From assembly GCA_013397935.1 (NCBI GenBank), contig VZRN01004399.1, positions 1,027,287 to 1,091,286 on the forward strand: a stretch of DNA of 64,000 nucleotides. Reading direction: 5' to 3'. The notes under the pieces are model-generated. The model saw only the letters and a list, made by a program, of their open reading frames with translations, had not been told where the DNA came from and made no database searches. This document shows positions 36,801 through 49,300 of the stretch, piece by piece. Origin of the DNA: Dasyornis broadbenti. Taxonomy: Eukaryota > Chordata > Aves > Passeriformes > Dasyornithidae. Position 1 is the stretch's first letter; each line of letters starts with the position of its first letter. Position numbers and translations under genes: made by a program.

Positions 36801-37675
36801 TACTAGGCCAGAAAGGTAACATTGCCTTTTATTCCAGAATTCTGTTTGCAGAAGCTGCTATTTGTCCAAAGTCTGTATTTCAGTAGAGTACTGAATCAAC
36901 AGGTGGTCCATTCCTTTATTTGTAATCTCTTTTGAAGAGCTTGGATACCATAGTTTGACACTTCTTTTCATTTTCAGATGTCTGCTGTCAGGAGTAGTTC
37001 ATTTAGACTTATAACTTGTCACTGATTTGGCATAAATTTACAACATGGTTTTCAAAATTCTGCTTCCTTTAAAAGCAGCGTTACGTAAATCTTCCTTGAC
37101 ATATAAAATGGAATTGAAGGGAAACAATGGTCCTAAATATTTCTCATTCTGGTGATTATCTCTGTGTGGAGTCAACACAGACTGTGAGACATACCTAGTT
37201 TTTCCAGAGATTTTTTTAGTTCTAGCACTGCAAAGATATAAAAGATATAGAAGTCTTGCACTGTGATCTTAAGGCTTCTTAAAAGATGCTCTACTCCTCC
37301 CCAGGATTGTCCCTGAAAGCATAAACTGAACAGCCAGTTTGTGTCAAGCATTGCCAGTACTTCCCTTGAACCCCCAACACTGTCGCTGTTACGGCTCACT
37401 GTGGAGTTTTCTTTGCTCTCTTGCTTTGTCATCCCAAAGCTGCCTCAGGAATTTGCTTTAATGTTGTTATTGGTCCCAATGAAAATACACCACCTTACTT
37501 CCAAGAAATTGTAACTGTTCTTCCAGTCATACAAGAGATTTTTTTTCTCCAAACAGTTTTTTCAAAGTCAGAACTGTATTCTTAGAAGACCACTTGGAGC
37601 TTATGACACAACAGGTGCCACCATGAACCACAGCAGAAGGATATACTGATCCTTGTAATGCTGAAACCACATAGG
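30814..37675. other. Unique AT-rich DNA, about 7 kb
   Basis: No transposable element, exon or RNA gene is recognised. A 10-bp hairpin 'taactgtata' / 'tatacagtta' sits at 36396-36418. The stretch near 31905-31995 has balanced composition and dense TAAT/ATTA words and might be a conserved element. The open frames (34900-35286, for example) have no domain and start in non-coding-looking sequence. Confidence 0.5.
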
Positions 37676-37783
37676 GGCATCTGAGGACATGGTTTAGTGG
37701 TGAATATTGTGGTGCTGGGTTAACCTAACTTTAGTTGGGCTCAATTATCTTAGAGGTTTTTTCTAACAATGATTTTATGATCC
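37676..37783 (+). mobile_element. CR1 LINE 3' tip
   Basis: About 110 bp of the CR1 end: 'gaggacatggtttagtggtg', 'gtgctgggttaacc', 'gggctcaattatcttagagg' and a decayed tail 'aatgattttatgatcc'. The substitutions suggest an older copy. Confidence 0.85.
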
Positions 37784-39580
37784 TGGATTGAAGACTCAAT
37801 ATCTCTTTTCTAGCTGTTTCCAAGTCATTCAACCTATGCTTATTTAGTCTGAAACAGGAATCTGGAGGCACCCAAACTTTCCATGTCTGCTTTGACTGAT
37901 GGTCTCTCTAGATGTCAGAACTCTGAAAGAGGCAGGATGTCACCCTCTGTATTTTCTACAGGAAGCCAAACCAGTTTCACTTGCAACTGAAGTTGTGTCC
38001 TCTCTACCCTGCCACTCCTCACCAACGTCAGCCAAGTCTGTGCCTGGTTTTGCTGACATTTTACAGCAGACTGGCTCTGCCTATGAATGAAGAGACTCCT
38101 CCTGCCTGTGTGGTCTGAGACAGCAACTTCATATTCAACCACATCCCAGTGCTTACGTCGCACAGAGATTTCCCATGAAAATGGTGATTTAAAAAAAAAT
38201 CCCAAACTATTGACACATTCCCACCCTATATCATTGAGGATCCTGAGGCCTCCAAAGGAAGTAGATGGTCAGGAGGTAGAGATGCTAAGGGTCCCTCTGA
38301 ACACACCCTATGACATTTCCGTGTAAATGTCTTTATCCGAGCTCAGGACCCTGAAATTCCTTTATCAATGATACAGTACAATTTATACACCTAAGATGTG
38401 ACCTGTTAAACCCCACAGCTAGTCAGATGACTCACAGAAGTGATCTGTTGCCTAAAAAGGAATTCAAAGGAGACATGGTTGAATGCAGACATTTACACTA
38501 TAGACATCACTACACTGCTAAATTCACTCAAAATATCTTGGTTCCACCAAAAATATTCAAGGAAGAGGTCAGATGCTGCTTTCCTGCTGTATGCAGCAAT
38601 GTCAGTGTACACTTTGTAGAGTTCACAGTTACTGGGAACATTTTATCAGTGAGGAAACTCCACCCCCACCCTCTTTAAAGAAAAGATATTAAAAGCATTT
38701 CATTAATATTTTACAGTTTATTTCAGACCTCATGTTTTAAATGAGAATGGTTTGAAATGTTAAACACTTTTTAGTTTTAATAAGTGAGTATGCCTCCAGC
38801 TGTTCTGTAAATAACCAGGAAATGAAGAGCAATTGGTTCCTATTTGCAGTCTGAAGCTGGCTGAGATCTGCTTGCATGCTTCACAGTTAGATATGAGCTT
38901 GCAGCATCTTTAACACATTTCCCTTTTATTTCTGAATAAATACAAGTATTAGCTTTTTGAGTGGGCTCATGCATTATAGAAAGCAGAATATAACTTTTAT
39001 TCAGGTGTGCCTCATCCTTTAGTCTTATTGTCGCACTGAAATACTTTTGATGTTTGGCAATTAAGTTAATTAAATTTTCTTTTTTTTTCTTCCTTTTCTG
39101 TAAGATGGTAGCTTATAATTAAAACAGACCTTATCTCATTTTTCTCTGGCAGATACTTTTTTTTTCATTCAGATACGAGGAATTCTGATACTACATTTCT
39201 TATGTACCAGAACCTGTCTTTAATTAACTACTAATCTTCACAGAAAAGACCAATTTCTTTTGTCATAGTACAAATAGGTCTTCTACACTGTTTTTTGTGA
39301 GATATTAAATTAACAAAAAATTTCTTCTTATCTTTTTTTCTGTTTTGAAAATCTGGGTAGTCACAGACTTATATGATTTTCTTTTCCCTTGAACCACAAT
39401 TATCTCCTAAAATTGGATTATGTGGGACAAGAACCACAGTCTATGTGCATGTGAAATTGCTTTTGATAATCTTGTTCTCCTTCTGAGAGAGCAATAAAAT
39501 TGCCAGTATCGTTCTTGGCATTTGTGGTATCACTGAAGATAAAACATAAGCATCAGAAGACAATGCTGCCACTAACAATA
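37784..39580. other. Unique AT-rich DNA
   Basis: No recognised repeat or exon. The block at about 38930-39085 (with 'gcaattaagttaattaaatt') is AT-rich and could be conserved non-coding sequence, which cannot be tested here. Confidence 0.5.
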
Positions 39581-40182
39581 TGTGCCTGCAGCCCAGAAAG
39601 CCGAGCATATCCTGGGCTGCATCAGTGTGGCCACTGGGGAGGGGATTCTGCCCTTATGAGACCTGACCTGGAATATTCCGTCCGGCTCTGGGGTCCTTAG
39701 CACAGCTGTTGGAGCGGTCCAGAGGGGGCCACAAAGAAAATCAGAGGTTTGGAACACCTCTCCTATCAAGACAGGCTGAGACATCTGGGATTGTTCTGCC
39801 TGGAGAAGAAAAGGCTCCAGAAAGAGCTCACTGTGGCCTTCCAGTAGCTTGGGAAGGGAGCTTGTAAAAAGCAGGGAGAGGGACTTGTTCTACTTGCGAC
39901 GGTGACAGGACAAGGGATAATGGTTTTAAACCGAAAGAGTGCAGGTTTATATTGGATAGTAGGAAGAAATTATTTGCCCAGAGGGTGCTGAAGCACTGGA
40001 ATAAATTGCTCAGAGGGGCTGTGGATGTCTCATAGATGGAAGTGTTCAAGGTTGGATAGGATTAGATGCAGCCCTGAGCAATCTGATCTAGAGAGTGGCA
40101 TCCCTGCCAAAGATAGGAAGGTTGGAACCAAATGATCTTTTAAGATCCCTTCCAACCCTAACCCTTCAATGATTCTATGATT
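39581..40182 (+). mobile_element. CR1 LINE fragment, about 600 bp
   Basis: One of the longest collinear CR1 copies here. In order: 'tgcagcccagaaagccgagc', 'tatcctgggctgcatcagtg', 'gacctggaatattccgtccg', 'gctctggggtccttagcac', 'caagacaggctgagacatct', 'ctgcctggagaagaaaaggc', 'gacaggacaagggataatgg', 'ttttaaaccgaaagagtg', 'aagcactggaataaattgc', 'ccctgagcaatctgatctag' and the tail 'cttcaatgattctatgatt'. It is the 3' part of the CR1 after the end of the reverse transcriptase. A small duplication or spacer lies near 40040-40060. No coding capacity. Confidence 0.95.
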
Positions 40183-42002
40183 ATTTTTTATTTTGGAAGG
40201 CAGAAGTCCATTCTACTATATTTGTGGAAGCAGCAACAACAAAGACTGAATTCCTAATCACTGGATAGATGACTAAAAGCATATGGTTTTGGAAGACAAA
40301 ATTCCACTGGTACGCTGGTGGTATTTCCCACCAGTATTTGTGATGTTATGACAGTGTCTCTGCAATAAAACTTTTAGCAAGATAAAATGTTATTTAGAAA
40401 GATTTTATTGTTTCTTTAGGAAGCTTATGGGACTCCAAGGTCTCTGTTATAAATCAGGAGACAAAGGCAACTGATTGTCATTCTTATGCTTTGAGCAGTT
40501 GGTTGGACCATTTCACATCAAGTACCTGATCCCTTTAGTACTTCATCCCTCATTTCTCTCTGGAGTAGAAGAAAGCTGTAGTTTTATTATGATATTTACG
40601 TTGCATGATATTTACGTTGAAGTGTTTTTGCAGGTATATGAATCTCTACTGTAGATTGCTTGTTAATCTTGATACTGCTAATTCAAAGGGGCTTGATAGA
40701 ATCCAGAAGTTTGATATGCTCTCTGTTTTATTATAGTATTCAATATAATGGAAGTGACTAAGTGTAGGCTGAAAGAATTTTTCCATCATTATACTCTGAT
40801 AATTCAGACTCCTGCCCACTGGTGAACATGAACATCTGCCCTGGACATCTGGTTTCAAGCTGTTAAAATGATCTTTCTATTGTTTTCATGCCTCGCTTGT
40901 AAGAAAATTGGATTTTGTCCGTCATTTTCAATAGCTACTTACCAAGAAAAGTTGTGATGCTGTCTAATCCACAAACAATATATCATGTTTTGCATTGTTT
41001 GAACAAACATGAAACAAAACCCCAAACATTTCTAGTGCAAGTGTTCAAAAGTTCTTGAATAATGTGTGAGGTCACAGGTTGGCAGTGTCTGTGCTTGCAA
41101 TAATTTACTGTAATGGCTGAACGTAGATTTGAAGATATTTTGTCACAGATTTAACACCAGTTGGACTCATTTCTCAAAGCCCCATTACTCTTTAGAAAGG
41201 AAAATTACTGTTGTCAAAATCTTACTTGCAATTTAAACTATCATTATAAGTGAAATATAGGTGTCAAAGACATCATCTTCTTTTTCAGACAGCAAGTTCA
41301 GCCAAGAATTTCTGTGGAAAAAGAAAAAATCAATTGGTATTACCAAATTCCCTGATGTGTTTGGTACTGTTGGTATTTTGTGTTTTCTTCTTTACCCTGT
41401 ATGTTTAAATCTCTGCTTTCTCTGGGAGGCTATAGTGACTAAATTCTCATTTTTGTCTTCAGGCTACTTTGGAAATACCCCCAGGCTGTATGATGAGTCA
41501 TCCAGCTTTTCTTTAGGCATTGTATTTTGTCTTCTGTAGAAATCAGACAGCACCATTATCCATTTCATACTGCTTTCCTAAGATTGCCTATTCACAGGGA
41601 CAAAAGCTTCAGCCTTTGAAATCATTATTTTACTCATAAAATGTCTTTAATTCACACTGAAAAGTGGTAATACATTTTGTTTTGGGAAGATGCCAGTCCT
41701 TGTTAATTCTCTTTCATACCCTGCAATGAGAAGAACCTGTGTACCAAGAAATTGTGTACCAGTTTTCCAAATAACATTTACTAAGAAAAACAGTGGCATT
41801 CTCATTTAAGCCATCAAGCAAGATATTATATAAAAATGTCCCTCCTCCCCTCTTATCCACCAAGCTAGTCACCCCATTGTAGAAGGTTATCACGTACCCT
41901 GCTTAATGCAAAATGCGTGCCTCATATTCTGCTTTCCTTACTAGAGTTCCCTTTCATCCTGAACACTGTTGATATCTGTTGTGACTGGAAACCATTGTAG
42001 TC
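40183..42002. other. Unique AT-rich DNA
   Basis: No recognised repeat or exon. A short direct repeat 'gatatttacgttg' occurs twice near 40591-40619. Confidence 0.5.
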
Positions 42003-42106
42003 CTGGGCAGGGCTGCAGGTGGCCCTGCCAGAGCGATGAGATTGGAGCAGATGACCTCCAGAGGTCCCTTCAAGCTTCAGTTATTGTTTGATTCTGTAAT
42101 GCTGTG
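42003..42106 (+). mobile_element. CR1 LINE 3' tip of a second subfamily type
   Basis: 'gcaggtggccctgccagagc' followed by 'gagattggagcagatgacct', 'ccagaggtcccttcaagctt' and a tail 'gattctgtaatgctgtg'. This ending (gacctccagaggtccc) differs from the 'gatgatctttaaggtccc' ending of most other copies, so it belongs to a different CR1 subfamily. Confidence 0.88.
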
Positions 42107-45100
42107 AAAGTCAGAATATTTTAGATCTTTCAGAGTCTTGCATGCACTTTTTCTCATTTCTCAAAACCCTTTTTGTTCCCCACAGATTGATTATTATTCA
42201 GATATGTTTAGGATATATTTTGTATGTTACTTTTTTTTGCCTTGTGGAAGGAGGGAGATAAGAAACACTGTTTCCCTGCAGCTTGTTGCATCTTGGATAG
42301 CAAACCTTTCCCTATTTGTCTTCAACAAAGGAATAAAAACTTTCCTCAGTACTGGTGGTCTGGAGAAACTACACTGAACAGAGGAAAACATGACTATAAT
42401 TTTCATACACAGAGCTGTTTCCCTCTTAGTGGTGGCTGCACGCTAGTATCAACCTGTTCATGGATCTTCTGGCTTCTTTTCTGTTTCACAGAGATGAAGA
42501 TTTGATGTTATAACACACCCTGTAAATAAGGCATCATATTTTCCTGCATGAACTGTGCTCTTTTGATTTCCACTTTTCAACATCCTGAATAGGAGAAAAC
42601 ATTTTTCTGCTTTCTCAGGAAAGCAGGAAAAAGGCAACAACCCTGTGGTGGTCACAATAGCTTTCTTCTGTCTGCAGGGAGAAAATAATGATTTTTCCAT
42701 CCTTCTTTAAGTTGTGTCATCGCCTCCATAGTGAGACTTATCTGAGTCCTAAAGCCTTGAATTTTCCACTGTGAAATTCCCACTAGTGCTTGCCTCCTTT
42801 TCTTCTGCCTCACAATGATTTGTGTTCCCACCCTTTGTCATATTCAAATTTGTTATAGCTGTTTTCCACCTAATTTTCAGTTTCTCTATAATGGCAGCAG
42901 AGATGCTATGCCTCTGCTTCTCCACTATACCCACCTGCCCTTCCCTTCAACACTCATCCTTCCTTCCATGTTTACTTTACCAAATCCTTCTCACGACTGA
43001 TGCAGACTGACCGTGCCTTCTCATTTAGGATTGGAGTGAGAAGGTTGCTCCACTTTGGCCCTCACGGTATGGTTAGAACTCTTTTTCCAGTGTTATTTGT
43101 CTAGAAACACAGAATGATAAACAGATGATGATGAGGTAAACGTCAGTTTTATCTTCTTAAGACTATGAGGGTGCTTTCTTTCTCCTGACCCAAATCAACT
43201 CTGCATTTTGCTATGATTGGACAAACTCTCAGGCACAAAGTCTTTTCATAAGATATTGTTAGACCATAAGACTACAGAATGAGAAAAATGACACATTGCA
43301 AAATGTTCCCCCGCTCATTTAGTTAAAATATCCCAAAGACCTGTTTTGGTTCTTTTGTCAGGTGTGTTGCTATATGTGTTTGCACATGCATACATTCACA
43401 AAGAGGGTTTTTTGCAATTAGTGAACTTCAGTCCAGATCCATCATATCTCTTTTCTAACCTCAATATAATGACTGTGACTTTATAAAATGATTCCTGAAT
43501 TCTGCAATTTAAATCAGGTGCATTAAGTTCTCTTTCAGACACAGTCTCTGACTGTCATTCCATTAATTTTTATTTATCTTGTTGTTGTACAACTACAGCA
43601 GTAGCAACCAGTTGGTCTGGGTAGAACGAGGTATTTATGACTCTAACACAATTATCAGTACAGAGACATTCAGGCTGGGCAGCGTGGGCAGGGAATGGGA
43701 CACAACCTGGCACTGTAGTCCCCACACTATAAACTACGCAGTAATAATCAGTTAGAAAAATGAACTGGACAAAACTGGGCTTAGGGGTAACAAAGAGAAC
43801 AAAGAAATAACAGAGGTAAAAGGCACCTTATGTAGTGCGTTTGGGTCCAACCTGGTGTTATAGACCAATGAAGAGAGAAAAGTGTAAATATATACATATG
43901 AAAGGTGTTTTCTTTTTGTCTGACATATTAAGTTTTTTAATATATCCAAGCAAATATGACATAACGATCTTATAGAATTATAAGTGGGACTCTGATCCAT
44001 GCTACAAAAAGTTAAAGATGTAGTAGGAGGCTTAGAATGGAAGAAAAGTGTGGTATTTCTGTAAGAATGGGATAAGAGGTTCCATCAGCCTCAATTTTGT
44101 CTGTTGTTCACTTCTTAACATAATTTTATGTCGATTATTTTTTATATCAATTTTTACTATGAATTACCTCCCAGGTAGTATGAATTCCTATGAACATTTT
44201 ATCCTGATACACTGTGCCTTCTGTGCTGCTCTCAGTGTTTATACCAAGTAATTCATTTCCTTATGTGAGTTCAGAAAGATGCATTATTATCATGAACTAA
44301 TTTGAAAATGGAATGTTTATTGCTTGCATTTATTTTGGAACATCAAAGCAGAAGCATTTCTGATTGATTCTCTCAATTTTCTACACATACAATGTTGTGT
44401 TGCATTTTGCAGTAATTTCTTCCCATTATTTGTACATATGAAAGGTGTATTTTATTGTGCTGACAAGATTGAAAGGAATTTCCTATCATTTTTTCTTCTC
44501 AAGGGAAACTGCAATCCGTAGAAATTTTCCACTGCTCAATTTTCATAAAAGCACTTGTCAAGGAAGTTTTTATATAATGGTCTATTATAGTAGATAGTTT
44601 TATTGCCGGAGAAAGAGAAGCAGTAAAGTTATTCAAAGCTCACAACTGAACACTTGTTCTATCTTCCTTCAAACAAGCTGAGTAGAAAGTATTTGTTCCC
44701 TTTTTTAAAAAATGAGGAGCCAGCCAATACACACAGTACAAACCAGTCTTTTCATAGGTGTATAGTGCCCTAACTCGTAAATAGTTTGTACTAATCCACA
44801 GAAGGTGTATCAATTCTGTGTAATTATTTTCTTTCTTGTGATACATTCATGCTGGGAGTGCTCCATTAAACTCTCTGTGATGGGATATTTTTACTGCTGT
44901 ACTATATGCAATCATGAGCTGAGCTACAAAAACAAAACAAAACAAATCTTCAGGTCAGTTTCACAAGTAGTTGTATGTATTTGTGTGACTCAGTAAATCA
45001 TATCTATACATTTTATTTCCATATGTATTCAGTAGAAATGACCATACTGTGAGATTTCAATTTCAGATAGAATTCTTTCCAGAAAACCTTTTTTCATAAA

Positions 45101-45192
45101 ACATTATTTGTGTTTCAGATGGAGGTTCAGCCACTCCTAATGAATGTGACCAGCTTTCATTTTCCTGGGGTTGAAAAACCAACAGCCCAAAC
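42107..45192. other. Unique AT-rich DNA
   Basis: About 3 kb without a recognised repeat or exon. The open frames are short. The block at 43660-43735 is somewhat GC-richer with no identity assigned. Confidence 0.5.
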
Positions 45193-45290
45193 TCACAGAA
45201 TGCTTTGGGTTGCAAAGCACATTCCAGATTGTCTAATTCCAACACCTTCCACCAGACCAGATTTCTCAAAGCCCCATCCAGCTTGGTTTC
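45193..45290 (-). mobile_element. CR1 LINE 3' tip with internal deletion
   Basis: Reversed CR1 end on the plus strand: 'tcacagaatgctttgggttg', 'gattgtctaattccaacacc', 'ttccaccagaccagatttct', 'caaagccccatccagcttgg'. The segment that normally separates 'ccaaccc' from 'accttccac' (the 'tgccatgggcagggac' part) is missing. Confidence 0.88.
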
Positions 45291-45360
45291 CCTCTGTCTT
45301 CTGGAATTTTGAGGAAAGTCATCAAGTAAAGACAGTTGGGTTTTTTGGCTTTTTGACTTT

Positions 45361-45393
45361 GTTTGTTTGTTTGTTTGTTTGTTTGTTTGTTTG
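45361..45393. repeat. (GTTT)n microsatellite
   Basis: Eight perfect GTTT units. Confidence 0.95.
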
Positions 45394-45581
45394 GATGAGA
45401 TGACAGTTAAGAGCTTTGTTATGACATAAACTAGAATATCACTCGAGTTTTGGTTTAAATTATGCTTAACAGAGGCAGAATTTCACAAGATTAAGTATGA
45501 GATTAAGACACCTAAATCTAGGCTACGGTACTATTAGCAAGTAGTTTGTCGTAGCAGGAGTAGATCAGCAGTATGAAATAT

Positions 45582-46386
45582 GTTATACCCATCTACAAGA
45601 AGGGCCCAAAAGAGGACCCAGAAAACTACTGACCCGGCAGTCTAGCCTCAGTCCCTGGGAAAGCACTGGAATGAGTCCTCCAAATCTTACTACTAACCAA
45701 AAGAAGCAGATTATTGGGAAAAACCAGGAGGGATTTGCCAAGTACAAGTCAAGCCAGACTAATCTGGATCCCTTTTTACACCAAAGTACCATTTTGTATT
45801 TATATGGGGAGTGCAGTGGATGTTTATCTCACTTTCAGCAAGGATGGGGACATGATCATCTGACTCTGCTCAGCATTTGTCAAGCCATGCCTGGAGTATT
45901 GTCACCATTTCTGGGCCCCACAATTCAGGAAAGAGATGGACGGACTGGAGAGGATCTAAAGGAGAGCCACAACGATGATCAAAGTCTGAAGAACCACCCT
46001 ATGAGGATAGATGGAAAATGTTGGATTTCTCCTCCCTGGAGAAGGATCAGGAAGGATCTCATCACAGTTTCCAGTACTTAAAGGGCAGCTCAAAAGAGGA
46101 TGGAGGCTCTGTTTCCACAACGCAGAAGATGAGGGACAACAGGTAGAAGTTGCACCAGTAGTTTTACCTTGGTGTAAGGAAGACATTTTTTGCTGTAAGA
46201 ACAGTCACTAACTGGACCAAGGGAATGATCATCACCAGGGATGTGGTAGAGCCTCCACCGCTGAAGGTTTTGAGCTGCCATTGGACAGAGCCTAGTTCAT
46301 CTCATATAGATTCTCTTTCCCATGAAAGGTTGTACCAGAGGATCTTTCAGGGTGCCTTCCAGCCTAGGCTATTCTATGATTCTATA
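45582..46386 (+). mobile_element. CR1 LINE copy with decayed reverse-transcriptase remnant
   Basis: The 5' part encodes a recognisable piece of the CR1 ORF2 reverse transcriptase. One frame from the start reads IPIYKKGPKEDPENY, then a stop where CR1 has arginine, then PGSLASVPGKALE. Further on, after frame shifts, 'AVDVYLTFSK' matches the region around the catalytic motif of the family. A large internal deletion then joins directly to the downstream part ('gccatgcctggagtattgtc', 'atttctgggccccacaattc', 'gagagccacaacgatgatca'), followed by the 3' untranslated region and tail 'ctattctatgattctata'. ORF2 normally provides endonuclease and reverse transcriptase for target-primed insertion. This copy is dead, with stops, frameshifts and deletion. 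Confidence 0.92.
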
Positions 46387-49300
46387 ATAATGGTGATGCC
46401 ACCACTGCACCTACAGTATTTGCCTCTTGATGGGAATAGAATAGACAATTTCAGTAATACAATTCAGCTGCTGGTTTAAAACCTTTGGTTTATTACAATT
46501 TGCATGCTGCCATGTCATTTACGTATTTAGAAAAAGTAAATCTATTTTTTTCTATTTGCACCTGCAAATTCTTGTGTTTGACATGTTGTGACATAAATAA
46601 CAGGCCATTCTATAAATCTGCATTACAATGGACACATCTATAAAAAAGTTATTAACTTCCTGCACAAACTAAAAATGATGCAGTCAAAATGTTATACATC
46701 AATCAGACTGCTGTACACTTGTGAAAATAGGTAAATAAACCAAGAAAATCTATGAACATGTGTAAGCAGTGAGATAGCATAATCCTCTTTTATCGCACTG
46801 TTATGTATCTCCAGAAAACAGTCACATCCTCTCTACCTCTGTCTTTGGCTCATCTACACTCTAGAAACACAATTATTCAGACTACAAGACATTAAAAATT
46901 GTGTGGTCATCTGATAGCTGCTCTGCCCATATGAGGTCATGTCTTAAGTCTACTGAAGTTAATTGGCACATCTGTGGAGAAATTCTGAGAAAAGACTTTC
47001 TGTCACTGTTATTTAACTTCATTTTCTTACACAGCCCTGTGTATGCACATTGAAGACAGTTAACTCTAGTAACTGAGTTCAAGTACACCATTTTTGAAAT
47101 GCATGAGACCAGCTGGGAAGAGATAAAATCATCGTTGATTGTGGAAAATTTCTTGATATCCTTTCATAACGAAGTCACAGTTATTTTGGCATGGTACCAA
47201 ATGATATTTTTCAGCTATCAATGATGCTTCAAATGGAGAAGAAAAATAGTTGAGACATTCATTATCATTGAATCACTGCAGTTTTGCAACTCCACCAACA
47301 ACAGTTTGTTTCATAATTTCTTTAACTACAAATGAAACACTTATGAAAGAATCTTTTCTTAGCTGACTTCCTGGCTCTTCATTGTCCATTTACTAAATGA
47401 AAGGGAAAAATATTCTGAGAACAGATTTTGTCTATAGGAGCAAAGCATTCTGTCAGGAAGCATTACACATCCACATCTTTTAACTTTTCCCTGAAGACCT
47501 GCATATCGCCTAAGGTAACTTCTTGATCAGTAATGAGGATTACCTGGCAAATTGGCACCACTGTTAGACTTTTTGCCAGATGGAGGTGACTCCATTCTCA
47601 CCTATGAGGAATAAAACTGCTGAGAGTGCTATCTCAAATGCTCATAATCTTTTGCAAAGTTGGATGAATCATAAACAGATGTCCTCTGTCTTTTGAACTG
47701 CCATCTGCTGTAACTGGCTGGAAGATCTCTGGCTATTTCTGTCAAAGCGTGTAAACTTTTTTTCTGAAAAGACTATTCTTTAGACAGCACATTTTGAAGA
47801 GTAACCCTGGAAAGACAGCAGCTGTTTTTTCAGAGCCTAGCAAGGCTCTGATTCTGTTAATTATTTTCTTTTTATTCCTTTCAGAATGGAAACTGGTTGC
47901 TCTTCTCATTCATCCTGAATGTTTTAAGAAGTGTCCAGGCTATATAATTAGGATTTCTTCACAGCCATCTTCTGCTGCATGGTTCACTACTGCCAAAATA
48001 GACAGAATCACAACAGCTCCCCGAGTCATTCTTAAGCTGGTCCAATGTCAGCAATGAATTTTTTGTATGTGTTTGATGTGTTTTTTTAATCCAGGGGTCA
48101 TAACATTTTAATTAAAGGAGCTCCTACGCTAGCCCATAAAACGAGTTTCATAAGCATTATAGCAAGTAAGCACTTTTTGTCAATGATATGCATGTTATGT
48201 AAGTAAGTCTATCCACTTTACTTCAACCTTTAAAACAAGACCTTCTAAGTGTCACTAACTTTTTAAGTTGCAGACAACAACGTAATTTTAGTATGTCCCT
48301 GAAGTATTTTTTAATTCTTGGAACTTTCTGTATTTCATATCATTCTGTATGAAGCTTCTTACCAATGACAGTGCTCTTATTCCACCCAGTCTGGGAGACA
48401 TCAGGATTAAGTTGCACCCGTACTACTGGTTTTCCCTCTACATGGAAGGGAGGGAAATGTGATTTCTGTAATCTCCACTCTTCTTTCTTCCTCTGCTTGA
48501 ACACCATAAATTACATGCCAGAGAAAGACAAATTACAGTGGTGCTTTAATTGTGAGCAAGATCACTTGTCATAAAAACTGCCAATCCCTTCAAAAAAATT
48601 AGTTAGTGATGAAAGAAATCACACCTTAACTTCTACTTATTCTCAGCTTTCAAGTAACAGATGCTTTGAATACCATAGGTCCTGTTCTTTTAACCACTCA
48701 CAGAAGTATTGCCCTGTGGTCCAGTGACTTTGCAGAGCTGCCTGTTTCATTTCCTGAGCCCAGGGAATTACAGGTTATCACTTGCAAAAAGCATAGCTTC
48801 ACACCATTCCCTCTCGTCAAGAGGGACTGCTCAGCAAAAAAGTTGATTCTTTACACCAGGAGAATAATACTTCAAGGAGCTTGAAACTTAGTTTCTTTTC
48901 AATTTCTAGCCCAGTGCATTATTCTGCCTCACTGTATCTTCTTTTCCTCTTTCTTGTTTTAATTTCAAGTTTGTGTATAACAAAGAACATTTAATGTGGC
49001 GTGTATTAATATGTAAAACTAAAAGATTTTTAATGTGATATGTTAATGTGTATTCTGTAGTGGCCCACATATGCCTGTATATCTGTTAGTCTGTCCATCC
49101 ATCCACACACCCATCCATCCATGATGGAAGCAAATACACAAAACTGGGAAAGAGAAAGTTTTTTCTTTCCCATAGTTGCATAACATTATTGCATTTGAAA
49201 AACCTACAGTAAATGTAAAAGTAAAGATATGAACGTGTGAAGCAGAGATATGACACGACAGTGAAAAATGAAGAAAAGAGAAGGCAGAGATTTAAAATGA

